A stretch of DNA of 64,000 nt from Pseudomonas sp. JM0905a (GTDB lineage: Bacteria > Pseudomonadota > Gammaproteobacteria > Pseudomonadales > Pseudomonadaceae): NCBI RefSeq assembly GCF_014700075.1, contig NZ_JACXBU010000002.1, positions 186,001 through 250,000 of the forward strand, written 5' to 3'. Below are positions 19,351 through 28,073 of the stretch, in pieces. Under the pieces are notes generated by a model. It worked only from the letters and a program-made list of their open reading frames with translations, was not told where the DNA came from and did not search any database. The position numbers were made by a program, and so were the translations under genes. The stretch's first letter is position 1; each line of letters starts with the position of its first letter.

Positions 19351-21315
19351 ATGAACGGCTCCATCACAGGCTTTTTCAACGACCTCAGCGTCCGTCAGAA
19401 GCTGCTCACCGGATTCGGCCTGGTGCTGGCCATCACCCTGCTGGTGGCCTGGACCAGCTGGCGCGCACTGGAAGGCGCCCTGCACCGCTTCGACATCCTG
19501 CTGCGGGTGAATGACATCGACAGCAAGCTCTATCAGGTTCGCCAGCACGAGAAGGACTTCATCATCCGCAGCGACGAGCAGGCCATTCGCAATGCGCTGC
19601 AGATCATCGGTGAAATTCAGGGCATCGCCGACAACACCCTGCAGGTGATGACCATCCCCAAGACCATCGACCTGATGAAGCAGATTCAGACCGATCTGGG
19701 CCAGTATCAGCAGAACCTGACCGGTCTGGCGGACATGGAGAAGAACAAGCGCAGCGCGCAGCAGAACATGGAGCAGGCCGCCCGCGAGGCGCTCAAGCAG
19801 TTCGACGAGCTGGAGCAGCACCTGACCCAGGCGGCCCTGGTGCAGATTCGCCAGAACGGCGACGAGAACAGCATCCGCGCGCTGGAAAGCGCGACCCACG
19901 CATCCGGCATGGCCAAGGACATGCTCACCGCGCGACGCCACGAGAAAGACTTCGTCATGCGCGGCGACGACCAGTACGCCGACAAGCTCAACGCCCTGTT
20001 CAACACCCTGGACAGCCGGGCCAGCGACCTGGCCGGGCGGATCAGCGATCCCAGCGCCCGCGAAGACCTGGACTCGGCGCGCAAGCAGATCGAGCGCTAT
20101 CGCAGCGAGTTCACCAACCTGCGTCAGAGCATTCAGCTCCACGCCGATTCCGAATCCGAAATGACCACCCGCGCCTCCGGCATTTCCGACTCGTCCACCA
20201 ACGCACTCAACATCCAGATGCAGCTGCTGGAAGCCGACGCCCGCAAAGCCAAGACCATCCTGATCTCCGCGGCCGCCATCGGTTTCGTGGTGGGATTGCT
20301 GTCCGCCTTCGTCATCGCCCAACTGATCGTCACGCCGCTGCGCCAGGCCGTGCAGCAGGCCCGCAAGGTGGCGGCCGGTGACCTGACCTCGGACATCCGC
20401 AGCAACCGCAAGGACGAACTGGGCCAGCTGATGCAGGCCATGCAGGACATGACCGAGAGCCTACGCAGCCTGCTCAAGCGCCTCAGCAGCGGAATCGAGC
20501 AACTGGCCACGGCCGCCGAGGAAATGTCTGCCGTCACTGAGCAGACCAGCGCCGGCGTGACCCAGCAGAAGATGGAAACCGAGCAGGTGGCCACCGCCAT
20601 GAACGAGATGGTGGCCACCGTGCAAGACGTCGCCCGCAATGCCGAGTCCGCCGCCGACTTCGCCGGCCACGCCGACCGCCAGGCGCAGCACGGCGCTGCC
20701 GTCGTCCAGCAGGCCATCGAGCGCATCGAACACCTCGCCCAGGCTATCGAACAATCCGCCGGAGCCATCGAGCGGCTCAAGCACGACAGCACCAACATCG
20801 GCACCGTGCTCGACGTGATCAAGAGCATTGCCGAACAGACCAACCTGCTCGCCCTCAACGCCGCCATCGAAGCGGCGCGGGTCGGGGAAGCCGGCCGTGG
20901 CTTTGCCGTGGTGGCCGACGAAGTACGCGCCCTCGCCCACCGCACCCAGGAATCCACCACCCAGATAGAACAGCTGGTCAGCACCTTGCAGGACGGCGCC
21001 CAGGGCGCAGTGGACATGATGGGCCACAGCCGCACCCAGGCCGGTCAGACCGTGGAAGCCGCGAAGGAGGCCGGCACGGCGCTCCAAGCCATCAACAGCT
21101 CGGTGTCCGACATCCAGCAACTCAACCAGCAGATCGCCACCGCCGCCGAACAGCAGAGTGCCGTGGCCGAGGAAATCAATCGCAGCGTCACCAGCATCCG
21201 CGACGTGGCCGAACAATCCGCCGCCGCCACCGAAGAAACCTCGGCCGCGAGCATCGACCTCGCCCGGCTTGGCGGCGAATTGCAGACCGAGGTCAATCGC
21301 TTCCGACTGGCCTGA
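19351..21315 (+). CDS. Methyl-accepting chemotaxis protein with HBM-type sensor
   Basis: A 654-aa chemoreceptor. The first membrane helix lies at about residues 17-35, and a roughly 250-aa periplasmic domain contains two matching motifs, [10 protein letters not shown] and [10 protein letters not shown]. These are characteristic of the helical bimodular (HBM) sensor of McpS-type receptors. The second helix ([20 protein letters not shown]) leads to HAMP and the signalling tip, with [19 protein letters not shown] receptors typically bind organic acids or similar small ligands. The start ATG 19351 is favoured over 19246 because translation then begins just before the first helix. No C-terminal CheR pentapeptide is seen. 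Confidence 0.88.
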   Translation: MNGSITGFFNDLSVRQKLLTGFGLVLAITLLVAWTSWRALEGALHRFDILLRVNDIDSKLYQVRQHEKDFIIRSDEQAIRNALQIIGEIQGIADNTLQVMTIPKTIDLMKQIQTDLGQYQQNLTGLADMEKNKRSAQQNMEQAAREALKQFDELEQHLTQAALVQIRQNGDENSIRALESATHASGMAKDMLTARRHEKDFVMRGDDQYADKLNALFNTLDSRASDLAGRISDPSAREDLDSARKQIERYRSEFTNLRQSIQLHADSESEMTTRASGISDSSTNALNIQMQLLEADARKAKTILISAAAIGFVVGLLSAFVIAQLIVTPLRQAVQQARKVAAGDLTSDIRSNRKDELGQLMQAMQDMTESLRSLLKRLSSGIEQLATAAEEMSAVTEQTSAGVTQQKMETEQVATAMNEMVATVQDVARNAESAADFAGHADRQAQHGAAVVQQAIERIEHLAQAIEQSAGAIERLKHDSTNIGTVLDVIKSIAEQTNLLALNAAIEAARVGEAGRGFAVVADEVRALAHRTQESTTQIEQLVSTLQDGAQGAVDMMGHSRTQAGQTVEAAKEAGTALQAINSSVSDIQQLNQQIATAAEQQSAVAEEINRSVTSIRDVAEQSAAATEETSAASIDLARLGGELQTEVNRFRLA

Positions 21316-21760
21316 GTAAACATCCACGTAACGTGGAATTGCGGTAATCCCCCGGAGGGAGGCCAATTCCCTGGTCTGGACCGTAGGGTGCGCTGTGTGT
21401 TCAGCCGATTCCAGAATCCGCCTTGGCACGGGGTCAATCCGCCGGTGCGTACAACGCGCCCTGCCGGATCGGCGTCGCCCAGGCGGCCCGGTAGCCCAGC
21501 TCCATCTGCAGGCCATCGGACAGGCACGCCGCACCGGATCACGACTTCCGGCGCCAGGTTCGTTCACCACCCGGCAGGTAGAACTGCCGGGCGGCCACTT
21601 CCCTGGTGGCGAACCTCCCCCGCCCTTGCGGGTTTTCCTCATCATCCTTGAATGCCCTTGGCAATCCGTCGATTGCGGCCTACCATAATCACGTTTCGCT
21701 AATAGCGCAAACACGATAAGTGAGCCAAGGACGATTCATTCCGTCATTAAGATTCGCGGC
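21316..21760. other. Intergenic region chemoreceptor / Xre
   Basis: 445 bases hold no supported gene. GTAGGGTGCGCTGTGT near 21383 and, inverted, GGTGCGTACAACGCGCCCTGC near 21444 form a degraded Pseudomonas-type intergenic inverted repeat. An operator-like palindrome lies at 21693-21712, close to the Xre start. Confidence 0.5.
21693..21712. promoter_or_regulatory. Palindrome upstream of the Xre regulator gene
   Basis: GTTT-CGCTA-A-TAGCG-CAAAC is an inverted repeat about 49 bases before the Xre start codon. Cro/CI-type regulators bind such short palindromes, so autoregulation is plausible. Confidence 0.45.
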
Positions 21761-22135
21761 ATGAATACGCTTGGATCGCGCATTGCGCACTACAGAAAGC
21801 TGAAAGGACTCTCTCAGCAGGCCCTGGCCAACGAGTGCGGGTGGGAATCCCAGTCCCGGATCGGCAACTACGAACGGGATACCCGCGAGCCCTCGTTCGA
21901 AGATCTCAGGCGCATCGCCAAAGCGCTGGAGGTTTCGCTCAACGACCTGCTCAACCCCGTCATGCAGATCGCCGAACCCGAAGAAGGTCGTTACGACCCG
22001 GAACAGAACCTCAGTCCCCGCTCACGCCAGGTGCTCGACCGTCTCACGCTTGCCGCCACCCAAGGCCGGCTGGTCGAGCAGGACCTGATCCTGCTGGAAC
22101 AGATCGCCCGTCGCCTGGAAAAGCCCGAAGACTGA
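21761..22135 (+). CDS. Xre-family helix-turn-helix regulator
   Basis: A 124-aa protein with an N-terminal Cro/CI HTH (about residues 7-62: RIAHYRKLKGLSQQALANE, then QSRIGNYERDTREPS). A short C-terminal segment rich in Glu and Leu (LVEQDLILLEQIARRLEK) is probably a dimerising helix. No S24 peptidase domain is present, so it is not a phage-type self-cleaving repressor. No phage genes are nearby. Its targets are unknown, but the palindrome just upstream is a candidate site. Confidence 0.85.
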   Translation: MNTLGSRIAHYRKLKGLSQQALANECGWESQSRIGNYERDTREPSFEDLRRIAKALEVSLNDLLNPVMQIAEPEEGRYDPEQNLSPRSRQVLDRLTLAATQGRLVEQDLILLEQIARRLEKPED

Positions 22136-22177
22136 TTCGAGTCGACCCTTTCCTCCGGCTGCCTGTCTCAAGTACAT

Positions 22178-22209
22178 GGGAAATGCATTTCCCGTACCTC
22201 GAGAGGTAC
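22178..22209 (+). promoter_or_regulatory. Palindrome plus hairpin covering the ribosome site of the small lipoprotein gene
   Basis: GGGAAATGCATTTCCC (22178-22193) is a perfect 16-bp palindrome. It is followed at once by the hairpin GTACCT-CGAG-AGGTAC (22194-22209), whose loop and 3' arm hold the GAGAGG ribosome site (22201-22206). The layout could control translation of the gene starting at 22215. Confidence 0.5.
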
Positions 22210-22214
22210 CGCCC

Positions 22215-22373
22215 ATGCTTGCCAATGTCGTGAAAATCGCGCTGCTGGCCGTGGTACTCGCCAGCAGCGGCGGCTGCATCATCCATCACTACGATCACGA
22301 CCATTACCGCGGAGGCTGGGACGGCCACCGGGACCACGATGATCGGGATGGACACAGGAGAGGCCATCGCTGA
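22215..22373 (+). CDS. Small His/Asp-rich putative lipoprotein
   Basis: A 52-aa protein. Residues 1-19 form a hydrophobic signal (LANVVKIALLAVVLASSGG) ending at Cys20, a non-ideal lipobox (SGGC). The mature part is short and very rich in His, Asp, Arg and Gly (HHYDHDHYRGGW, then HRDHDDRDGHRR), which suggests metal binding. The start ATG 22215 has GAGG eight bases upstream. A strong intrinsic terminator follows. No named family was recognised. A possible link to metal or envelope stress is inference. Confidence 0.65.
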   Translation: MLANVVKIALLAVVLASSGGCIIHHYDHDHYRGGWDGHRDHDDRDGHRRGHR

Positions 22374-22382
22374 GTAACGAAA

Positions 22383-22406
22383 AGCCCCGCATTTGCGGGG
22401 CTTTTT
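22383..22406 (+). terminator. Intrinsic terminator after the small lipoprotein gene
   Basis: Stem AGCCCCGC (22383-22390), loop ATTT, stem GCGGGGCT (22395-22402) and five T residues, nine bases after the stop codon. Confidence 0.93.
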
Positions 22407-22476
22407 CGCAGATCTTCTGTAGCTTTCGCGACCGGGTGTATAGTCGACAACCTCGTCCTCCCTGCGAGCGGTCACC

Positions 22477-23142
22477 ATGGCTGCTTCCACTCCCGGATTG
22501 TCCAGACGCCAGGTACTCCAGGCCTTCGCCGCCCTCGGTGCCGCCCTGGTCACAGGCGATGCCCTGGCCACCCGCATCGAAGTGACCCTGCGCCCCCGCA
22601 ACCTTCACGCCCGCCTGCTCAACCGCGATCGGCACCTGCGCCTGGAACGCCCGGCATCCGGTGAAGTCGCCACCTTCTGCTATTTCCGCAAGGGCAAGGG
22701 TTGGGACCTGGACGGTTACCGCCAGGGCTGCCGCATCCTGCGCGACGTGAAGTACAAGAGCACGGTGAAGATCAACGTCAAACTGCTCGACCTGCTGTTC
22801 CTGATCCAGGCCTGGCTGCGCATCAACAAGCTGCCCACGCGCATCCTGGTCAACAGCGGCTATCGCACCCCGCAACACAACGCCACCCTGGAAGGCGCCG
22901 CCCGCCACTCCCTGCACATCCGCGGCATGGCCGCCGACATCCGTATTCCCGGCGTGAGCGTCGAGCGCTTGGGTAAACTGGTCCGCGCCATCGGCGCCGG
23001 CGGCGTGGGTTTCTATCCGTCTAAGGGTTTCATCCACGTCGATGTCGGCCGCGTCAGGACATGGCGCGTAGCCGCCCTGGTGGAGCCGGGGCAGGAAGAA
23101 TGGGCCCTGGCCGTGCTGGACCAGGGCGAGCACTTCGCCTGA
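22477..23142 (+). CDS. DUF882/YcbK-type peptidase M15 family protein, Tat signal
   Basis: A 221-aa exported protein of the DUF882 family (YcbK; MepK in E. coli is a murein DD/LD-crosslink endopeptidase). A twin-arginine motif SRRQVLQAF (9-17) precedes a hydrophobic stretch. Zinc and catalytic residues lie in ARHSLHIRGMAADI (H147, D154 and neighbours) and GFIHVDVG (H187, D189). SGYRTPQHN at 127-135 is the usual substrate-side motif. It probably trims peptidoglycan in the periplasm. The gene stands alone between terminator-flanked neighbours. Confidence 0.87.
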   Translation: MAASTPGLSRRQVLQAFAALGAALVTGDALATRIEVTLRPRNLHARLLNRDRHLRLERPASGEVATFCYFRKGKGWDLDGYRQGCRILRDVKYKSTVKINVKLLDLLFLIQAWLRINKLPTRILVNSGYRTPQHNATLEGAARHSLHIRGMAADIRIPGVSVERLGKLVRAIGAGGVGFYPSKGFIHVDVGRVRTWRVAALVEPGQEEWALAVLDQGEHFA

Positions 23143-23144
23143 GA

Positions 23145-23348
23145 TCAGTCGAAGTCGGCGCAATCACCACAGACGAAATGGCCGCGTCGGTCGACGCTCT
23201 CGGTCAGCTCGCCGCAGTACTCGCACTCCCCTTCCGACGCATCGCTCGGGTCGAGGTCCTCGTCATCGAAACACTCGTCGTCCAACTCATCGTCGTTGTC
23301 GAGCAGGTGATCGTGCTCGGGTTCATGGAGGTCGAGATCTTCATCCAT
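23145..23348 (-). CDS. Small acidic zinc-ribbon protein
   Basis: A 67-aa protein. The first 40 residues are strongly acidic (runs of Asp and Glu), and the end holds two CxxC knuckles, CEYCGE and CGDCADFD, which should bind one zinc ion. The start at ATG 23348 gives MDEDLDLHEP; the frame is open to 23450 but the upstream part is Arg/Pro-rich and unlike the rest. No clear ribosome site is seen. It converges on the DUF882 gene with only two bases between stops. Function is unknown. Confidence 0.65.
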   Translation of the reverse strand: MDEDLDLHEPEHDHLLDNDDELDDECFDDEDLDPSDASEGECEYCGELTESVDRRGHFVCGDCADFD

Positions 23349-23453
23349 AGCGCGGTGCCGTGAGGGGGAATTGGAAGGTCGCGGACTATAGCGCCGCACC
23401 GGGACGAGGTCGATATTCGGCCATCGGCTGGGCGGTTCAGTACCCGCCACAGC

Positions 23454-23480
23454 AAAAAGCCCAGCATCCTGGCTGGGCTT
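23454..23480 (-). terminator. Intrinsic terminator of the BPSL0761-like gene
   Basis: On the minus strand AGCCCAGC, loop CAGGAT, GCTGGGCT is followed by a five-base T-run. It lies 43 bases beyond the stop codon at 23523. Confidence 0.88.
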
Positions 23481-23522
23481 TCTCTGATTGGCACATCCGT
23501 GTCGCGTGGCTACCCCACGTCA

Positions 23523-23735
23523 TCACTGCCCGGCCTGGGCAGCTCCTTCCCGTAACGCTCCAGTATCAGGTGTGCCGGCAACAACCATTCTGCCGTGCAG
23601 GAAATTCGGATAATGCCGCAGCAACCAGCCGACTTCCTGCCGGACAGAATCTGGTAGGTCGGCATCACGGGTCAGCCCGATCAGGAAATCCTGGGTCTGG
23701 AGAGCCGATTCAGTGCGTCTGTTCGGGAAGTTCAT
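23523..23735 (-). CDS. BPSL0761-family small protein
   Basis: A 70-aa protein resembling the BPSL0761 family: NRRTESALQTQDFLIGLTRD, then LPDSVRQEVGWLLRHYPN. Family members are short helical proteins with the closing LLRHYP motif and no known function. GGAGG stands six bases before the ATG. The tail after HYPN (about 25 residues, GRMVVAGTPDTGALREGAAQ) is longer than I would expect for the family and may be a local extension. The gene is followed by its own terminator. Confidence 0.7.
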   Translation of the reverse strand: MNFPNRRTESALQTQDFLIGLTRDADLPDSVRQEVGWLLRHYPNFLHGRMVVAGTPDTGALREGAAQAGQ

Positions 23736-24089
23736 GCGGGGCCTCCTGGAAAAGGCAGGTCTTCGATTGAATAGCTGATGTTTCCGCAGCCCTTCGGTTT
23801 CGCCATGGCCAAAGTAGCAGCGAGATCACTGTATGGAATCCAGGCAGCCGCCGACATAGTCGATCACGGCGATCGGCTGTCGCGGTTCGGGGCACGTGTC
23901 TGTAGGGGATCGACTACAGGCGCCAGGCGGGAGGCGCCATCGCGCAGGAAGTGCGGAAGCGGAGATACGGAGTTTATGAACTTGAGCAATAACGGCGCTC
24001 GATTAATTTAAAATAACACTCGTTGCGCTAATTAAAAGTGGCTGCTACGCTCCGACTCACCTTAGTGACATCACCTGGGAGACAGCACC
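23736..24089. other. Intergenic region before the phytanoyl-CoA dioxygenase operon
   Basis: 354 bases without a supported gene. The right part is AT-rich and contains the operator-like palindrome at 24008-24031. It marks the border between core-like genes and the catabolic region. Confidence 0.5.
24008..24031. promoter_or_regulatory. Shared regulon palindrome, site 1 (phyH)
   Basis: TTAAAATAACA-CT-CGTTGCGCTAA, with further inverted flanks TTAAT/ATTAA. It matches the 24-bp pattern TTTrCgtAACA-N2-TGTTryGyaAA found before several other genes of this window. It lies 59 bases before the phyH start. Confidence 0.65.
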
Positions 24090-24923
24090 ATGCAAGACTC
24101 TCTGCGCAAGGCATTTCTGGAGGACGGGGCGGTCCTGATCAAGGGCCTGTTGAATGCAGATCAGCTGGCACAATGCCGCGAGGCCTTCGACTGGGCTGTG
24201 GCGAACCACGGCCCCCACGCCACCCGCATGTTCAACGGAACCGAGCAACAATCTCACGTCGACAACGCCAACCCACTGGCCAAGGAGCGCCTGGAAGAGC
24301 TGGTAGCTTCCCTGCCCTTCGGCCAGCTGTTCGCCAATCTCTGGGGCTCGGAGAATGTCTGGTACTTCGCCGAGGAAGTGTTCCTCAAGGCCGGCGGGCA
24401 CGGCTCGCGCACCCTCTGGCACCAGGACACGTCGTACCTGCCCTGGGCCGGTAACCACTGGGGTAATGCGTGGATCAGCTTCGAGCCCGTTCCCCGCAAG
24501 AATGCGCTGGAGATCGTTCGCGGCTCCCATCGCGGCCCGCGTTACGATGGCACCACGTTCCGTGATCCCAACGATCCGACCCAGCCCCTGCATGGCGGCG
24601 GCGCCCTGCCGCGCCTGCCCGATGTCGAAGCCGAGCGCAGGCTGAACCCAGACGCCTACGAGATCCTCTCCTGGGCCACCGAGCCGGGGGACGTGGTGGT
24701 GCTGCATCCCGGTTCGCTCCATGGCGGCGCGCCGGTCGACGCAGACTTCCCGGATCGCCACACCTTCGTCTTCCGCTTCTTCGGCGACGACGCCACCTTC
24801 CACCCGCTGCCGGAGCACAGTGAATCGGGTTACCCGACACAAGGCATCCTGTTCACCGAGCAATTATCGACCCTGAATGCCGGCGCCCCCTTTCGCCACC
24901 CGACCTTCCGCCAACTCGTCTGA
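24090..24923 (+). CDS. Phytanoyl-CoA dioxygenase (PhyH) family protein
   Basis: A 277-aa Fe(II)/2-oxoglutarate-type dioxygenase. The iron facial triad is visible as H111-x-D113 (WHQDTSY) and H211 (HPGSLHGG), and a late Arg (R223 or R229) would bind the co-substrate. PhyH enzymes hydroxylate unactivated carbons in branched lipids, alkaloid-like or small molecules. GGGAGA precedes the ATG by about eight bases. RidA and EthD genes follow closely. The shared palindrome in its promoter ties it to the amine oxidase and monooxygenase operons. The substrate is unknown. Confidence 0.87.
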   Translation: MQDSLRKAFLEDGAVLIKGLLNADQLAQCREAFDWAVANHGPHATRMFNGTEQQSHVDNANPLAKERLEELVASLPFGQLFANLWGSENVWYFAEEVFLKAGGHGSRTLWHQDTSYLPWAGNHWGNAWISFEPVPRKNALEIVRGSHRGPRYDGTTFRDPNDPTQPLHGGGALPRLPDVEAERRLNPDAYEILSWATEPGDVVVLHPGSLHGGAPVDADFPDRHTFVFRFFGDDATFHPLPEHSESGYPTQGILFTEQLSTLNAGAPFRHPTFRQLV

Positions 24924-24937
24924 GAGGAGCGCCGCCG

Positions 24938-25354
24938 ATGAGTACCCAGAACCTCAAGCGACAGTCCATCAATCCGCCGCCGACCCAGGTGTTCTACGAC
25001 AACTTCCACTTCTCCCAGGCCACCCGTGTAGGCGACATGATCTGGGTCTCCGGGCAGGTGGGCATCGACGGCGCCATGAAGCCCGGCGAGGGTATCGAGG
25101 AGCAGGCGCAACTGGCCTTCCAGGCGCTGAAGTCCGTCCTCGAAGCGGCCGGCGCCAGCCTGGCCGATGTGGTTGAGTTGATGACCTTCCACACCGAAAT
25201 GCAGACCGACATGCCGACGTTTGCAAAGGTCAAGGACCAGTACTTCCCCGACCGCTATCCCTCCTGGACCGCTATCGGCATTTCGCAGCTCGCCCTTCCC
25301 GACCTGCGCGTTGAGATTCGCGCCGTAGCCGTCGCTGGTTGCGGCGACGCCTGA
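24938..25354 (+). CDS. RidA-family (YjgF/YER057c/UK114) protein
   Basis: A 138-aa RidA-like protein. Family elements are FSQATRVGDMIWVSGQVGID in the first half, EEQAQLAFQALKSVLEAAGAS, and the C-terminal PDLRVEIRAVAVAG; the Arg of VEIRA corresponds to the catalytic Arg of active RidA deaminases. RidA proteins hydrolyse reactive imines and enamines such as those made by amine oxidases and PLP enzymes. It is 14 bases after phyH and clearly in the same operon. An imine-clearing role beside the flavin amine oxidases of this region is an attractive inference. Confidence 0.87.
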   Translation: MSTQNLKRQSINPPPTQVFYDNFHFSQATRVGDMIWVSGQVGIDGAMKPGEGIEEQAQLAFQALKSVLEAAGASLADVVELMTFHTEMQTDMPTFAKVKDQYFPDRYPSWTAIGISQLALPDLRVEIRAVAVAGCGDA

Positions 25355-25394
25355 ACCCGTAAACTCGCTCCAACAACAAGCACAAGGACGACCT

Positions 25395-25691
25395 ATGGCA
25401 ACGCTGACCGTGAGCTACCCCCAGTTCGCTGGTTCCACCTTCGACCGGGACTACTACCTGTCCACCCACATTCCCCTTGCCCAGGCCGCATGGGCCGAGT
25501 TCGGCCTGCAATCGGCGGAGGTCCTGTTTCCCGCTGCGGGCCCCCAGCCCCTGGCCGGCATGGTACTCCTGCGTTTTGCCGCCCAGGCCGGAATCGATGC
25601 CGCCCTGGCCGCCCCCAGGACGCGCGAAGTGATCGGCGACGTGCCGAATTTCACCAACATTTCCCCGGTGATCTTCCGCGCCGACGACTAA
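25395..25691 (+). CDS. EthD-family protein
   Basis: A 98-aa ferredoxin-like-fold protein of the EthD family: FDRDYYLSTHIPLAQAAWAEFGL contains the typical YYxxxHxPLA pattern. The body LAGMVLLRFAAQAGIDAAL, with DVPNFTNISPVIFRADD at the end, is also normal. EthD-like proteins accompany oxidative degradation operons; some act as dehydratases or help P450 systems. It is the third gene of the phyH-ridA transcript. GGACGAC precedes the ATG. Confidence 0.82.
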   Translation: MATLTVSYPQFAGSTFDRDYYLSTHIPLAQAAWAEFGLQSAEVLFPAAGPQPLAGMVLLRFAAQAGIDAALAAPRTREVIGDVPNFTNISPVIFRADD

Positions 25692-25845
25692 GGGGCCTCC
25701 TGATCGGGCAGATGGAAATACGCCGCTCCGCTGCGGTCCGTCATGGGTGCTTTATTCCAACAATTTCCCTATGCTGGGCCGCCCCGGAGATCCGCTGCCA
25801 GCGGTCACACCTTTCCAACTGACCTGACGATGTTCCCGAGTCCTC

Positions 25846-26550
25846 ATGCCTGACGCCAAGAACCGCCCGCAATCCAGTACCCAGCACGCGAGCGAAACCG
25901 AGTCCGAGCCGGTTGCACGCAGGGGGCGCCCCGTCGGCGACCACAATGCCAAACGTGCCGAGCTGCTGGCCGCGGCGATCTCGGTGATCGCCCAGGAGGG
26001 CTATGCCGGCGCATCGATGCGTCGGGTAGCGCAGCACGCCGGATGCACGACCGGCGCCGTGACCTACTACTTCGCCAACAAGGAAGAAATGGTCGGTGCC
26101 GTGGCGCAAAACCTGTTCGACCGGGTGGACGCACTGCTGGAAACCAACCGCGAGCAGCTCGACTTCAAGTCGCTCATTCAGCAGTGGCTGGAATGGATCA
26201 GTTCCGACCAGCCGGACAACTGGCTGGCCTGGCTGCAACTGCTCACCCACGCCCGCCACGAGCCCGCGTTCGGCGGGGTCATCAAGCAGCGCTATGCACG
26301 CTTTCGCCAGGTGTTCACCTCGGTGCTGGAAGAAGGACAGCAGCAGGGCAAGATTCGCGACGACATCGCCGCCGAGCTGCTCGCCGACCAGGTCAGCGCC
26401 ATCAGCGATGGCTGGCTGATGATGCTGCCGATCGAGCCCGAGCGTTTCAGCGCAGAACGCGGGCAGGCCCTGATCGATGCGCTGATCACCCTGATTTCTC
26501 CGCCCAAGGCCGCCAAGCGCCCTTCCAAGGCCAAGGCCGCAGCGCAGTAA
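25846..26550 (+). CDS. TetR-family transcriptional regulator A
   Basis: A 234-aa TetR regulator. A basic, disordered N-terminus of about 30 residues precedes the HTH (AKRAELLAAAISVIAQEGYA, then ASMRRVAQHAGCTTGAVTYYF, about 35-75). The C-terminal ligand domain has a BetI-like look (WLEWISSDQPDNWLAWLQL). It ends with a Lys/Ala-rich tail (KAAKRPSKAKAAAQ). It follows the EthD gene by 154 bases on the same strand. It is one of two TetR candidates for the shared palindrome; no clear copy precedes it directly. Confidence 0.87.
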   Translation: MPDAKNRPQSSTQHASETESEPVARRGRPVGDHNAKRAELLAAAISVIAQEGYAGASMRRVAQHAGCTTGAVTYYFANKEEMVGAVAQNLFDRVDALLETNREQLDFKSLIQQWLEWISSDQPDNWLAWLQLLTHARHEPAFGGVIKQRYARFRQVFTSVLEEGQQQGKIRDDIAAELLADQVSAISDGWLMMLPIEPERFSAERGQALIDALITLISPPKAAKRPSKAKAAAQ

Positions 26551-26696
26551 TCCCCCCCGACAGGCCCCACGCCGGGCCTGTCTTCCCACCTCTCCCCGCC
26601 TCTCTTTCTTCTTCCATGCGCGTCGCAAGCGAGTGCTTCGTGCCGCCTGTGTGTGTCCGCCGCTTTTTCCCTTGCACGAAATCGAAACTCCTGTAT

Positions 26697-26720
26697 TTTG
26701 CGTAACGCATGAAATAATAA
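26697..26720. promoter_or_regulatory. Shared regulon palindrome, site 2 (binding-protein operon), weak right half
   Basis: The left half TTTGCGTAACG is a close match to the common half-site. After two bases the right half TGAAATAATAA is degenerate. It lies 30 bases before the start of the solute-binding protein. Confidence 0.45.
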
Positions 26721-26750
26721 ATAAACCGCAACCATGTGGTGAGGGCTAGG

Positions 26751-27884
26751 ATGGATCTGCTAAACACGGCGCTGTCGCTGTCCAGAAAGGTAACTCCATC
26801 GTCTCAAGGCAAACGCGCAAAGCGTTTGCGCACGAGTCTGCTAGCAGGTTTCTGGATGGCCTTTACGGCCGTCCAGGCGGCGGCGAGCGAAGTCGTCAGG
26901 GTGCATAACTGGGCCGAGTACATAGACCCCGAAGTGATCGACGACTTCCAGCGGGATACCGGCATCCGGGTCGATTACAGCCAGTTCACCACCGCCGCCG
27001 AGCTGGAGGCTGACCTGGCAGCGGGGCAGCGTTACGACGTGATAGTCCCCACCGACTTCCAGCTCGAACGCATGATCAGGGCGAAGCAATTGCTCGAACT
27101 GGACCGGCAACTGTTGCCGAATCGAGCCGAAGTGAGCGGTGAACTGCTGGCCAGGCTGTCGTCGAAGAACCGCGCGGAACGCTTCGTCGTGCCCTACATG
27201 TGGGGTATTGCCGGGCTGGTCGTCCATCAAAATGCCGCTGCGCGGGCATTGCAGGGGCCGGTCACGAACAGCTGGGGCCTGCTGTTCGATCCCACCAACG
27301 CCAACAGATTGAAATCCTGCGGCGCCGTCCTGCAAAACGAGCCGGAACAGATGCTCTCGGTCTTCCTCAATTATCGGGGCAAGAACCTGCGTAGCCAGAG
27401 TGCACGGGGTATCACGAAGGCCACGCGAGAACTCCATGACCTGGGTATTCCCATGGGCCCGTCCGGCTTCGCCGACCTGGTGGAACAGTTGGCCCAGGGC
27501 CGTATCTGCGCAACCGTCACCTGGAACGGTGTCGCCTCCATGGCCAACCAGAATGGCGAACTCCGCTTCCTGATTCCCCAGGAAGGCGGGTTGATGTTCA
27601 TCGACAGTCTGGCCATTCCGCGCAATGCCCCCAACAAGGCCGCGGCCTATCGCTTCATCAACCACCTGCTGGACCCGCGCAACGCCGCACGCAACGCCAG
27701 GGCTACGCACTTCACGCCCAGCCTTGACCTGACCCGCGAGCAAAACCGGAGACTGCTGCCGGATATCTCCCTGCCGAGTCAGGAGGAACGCCGGCGCCTG
27801 TTCTTTCTGGAACGACTGAGCGACTCACAGAAGCGCGCAGTCGATGCGGCATGGTCCCAGCTGGATGGGCGAGACCGGATCTAG
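26751..27884 (+). CDS. Polyamine-type periplasmic solute-binding protein (PotD/PotF family)
   Basis: A 377-aa extracellular solute-binding protein. A long basic N-terminus precedes the signal helix (LLAGFWMAFTAVQAAASEV, about residues 31-49). The mature protein begins VVRVHNWAEYIDPEVIDDF, the PotF/SpuD-like start, and AGQRYDVIVPTDFQLERMI also matches. Polyamine-binding proteins normally work with an ABC transporter, but no permease or ATPase gene is nearby; a chemoreceptor and porin follow instead. The start is ATG 26751; GTG 26736 is an alternative. The ligand is probably a cationic amine, judged from the family only. Confidence 0.82.
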   Translation: MDLLNTALSLSRKVTPSSQGKRAKRLRTSLLAGFWMAFTAVQAAASEVVRVHNWAEYIDPEVIDDFQRDTGIRVDYSQFTTAAELEADLAAGQRYDVIVPTDFQLERMIRAKQLLELDRQLLPNRAEVSGELLARLSSKNRAERFVVPYMWGIAGLVVHQNAAARALQGPVTNSWGLLFDPTNANRLKSCGAVLQNEPEQMLSVFLNYRGKNLRSQSARGITKATRELHDLGIPMGPSGFADLVEQLAQGRICATVTWNGVASMANQNGELRFLIPQEGGLMFIDSLAIPRNAPNKAAAYRFINHLLDPRNAARNARATHFTPSLDLTREQNRRLLPDISLPSQEERRRLFFLERLSDSQKRAVDAAWSQLDGRDRI

Positions 27885-28073
27885 ACCACCGGCCGCGCCC
27901 TGAGCTGCCGCGTCGCAGAGCGTGGCACGCCCCACATTGCCACCCCACCAGCGAGCCGGTGCCGACCGTGGAGTTTCCGCGACCGGCACCCGGCAAGGCC
28001 CGCCGCGCCCGCGGTCAGGCACGCCGGGCGTTCTTTCACGACACCCACAGGTTCCACCAAGAGCGACAGACCC

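Noticed and set aside
25741-26628. 295-aa minus-strand open frame
   Set aside because: Antisense to TetR A; composition typical of a shadow frame.
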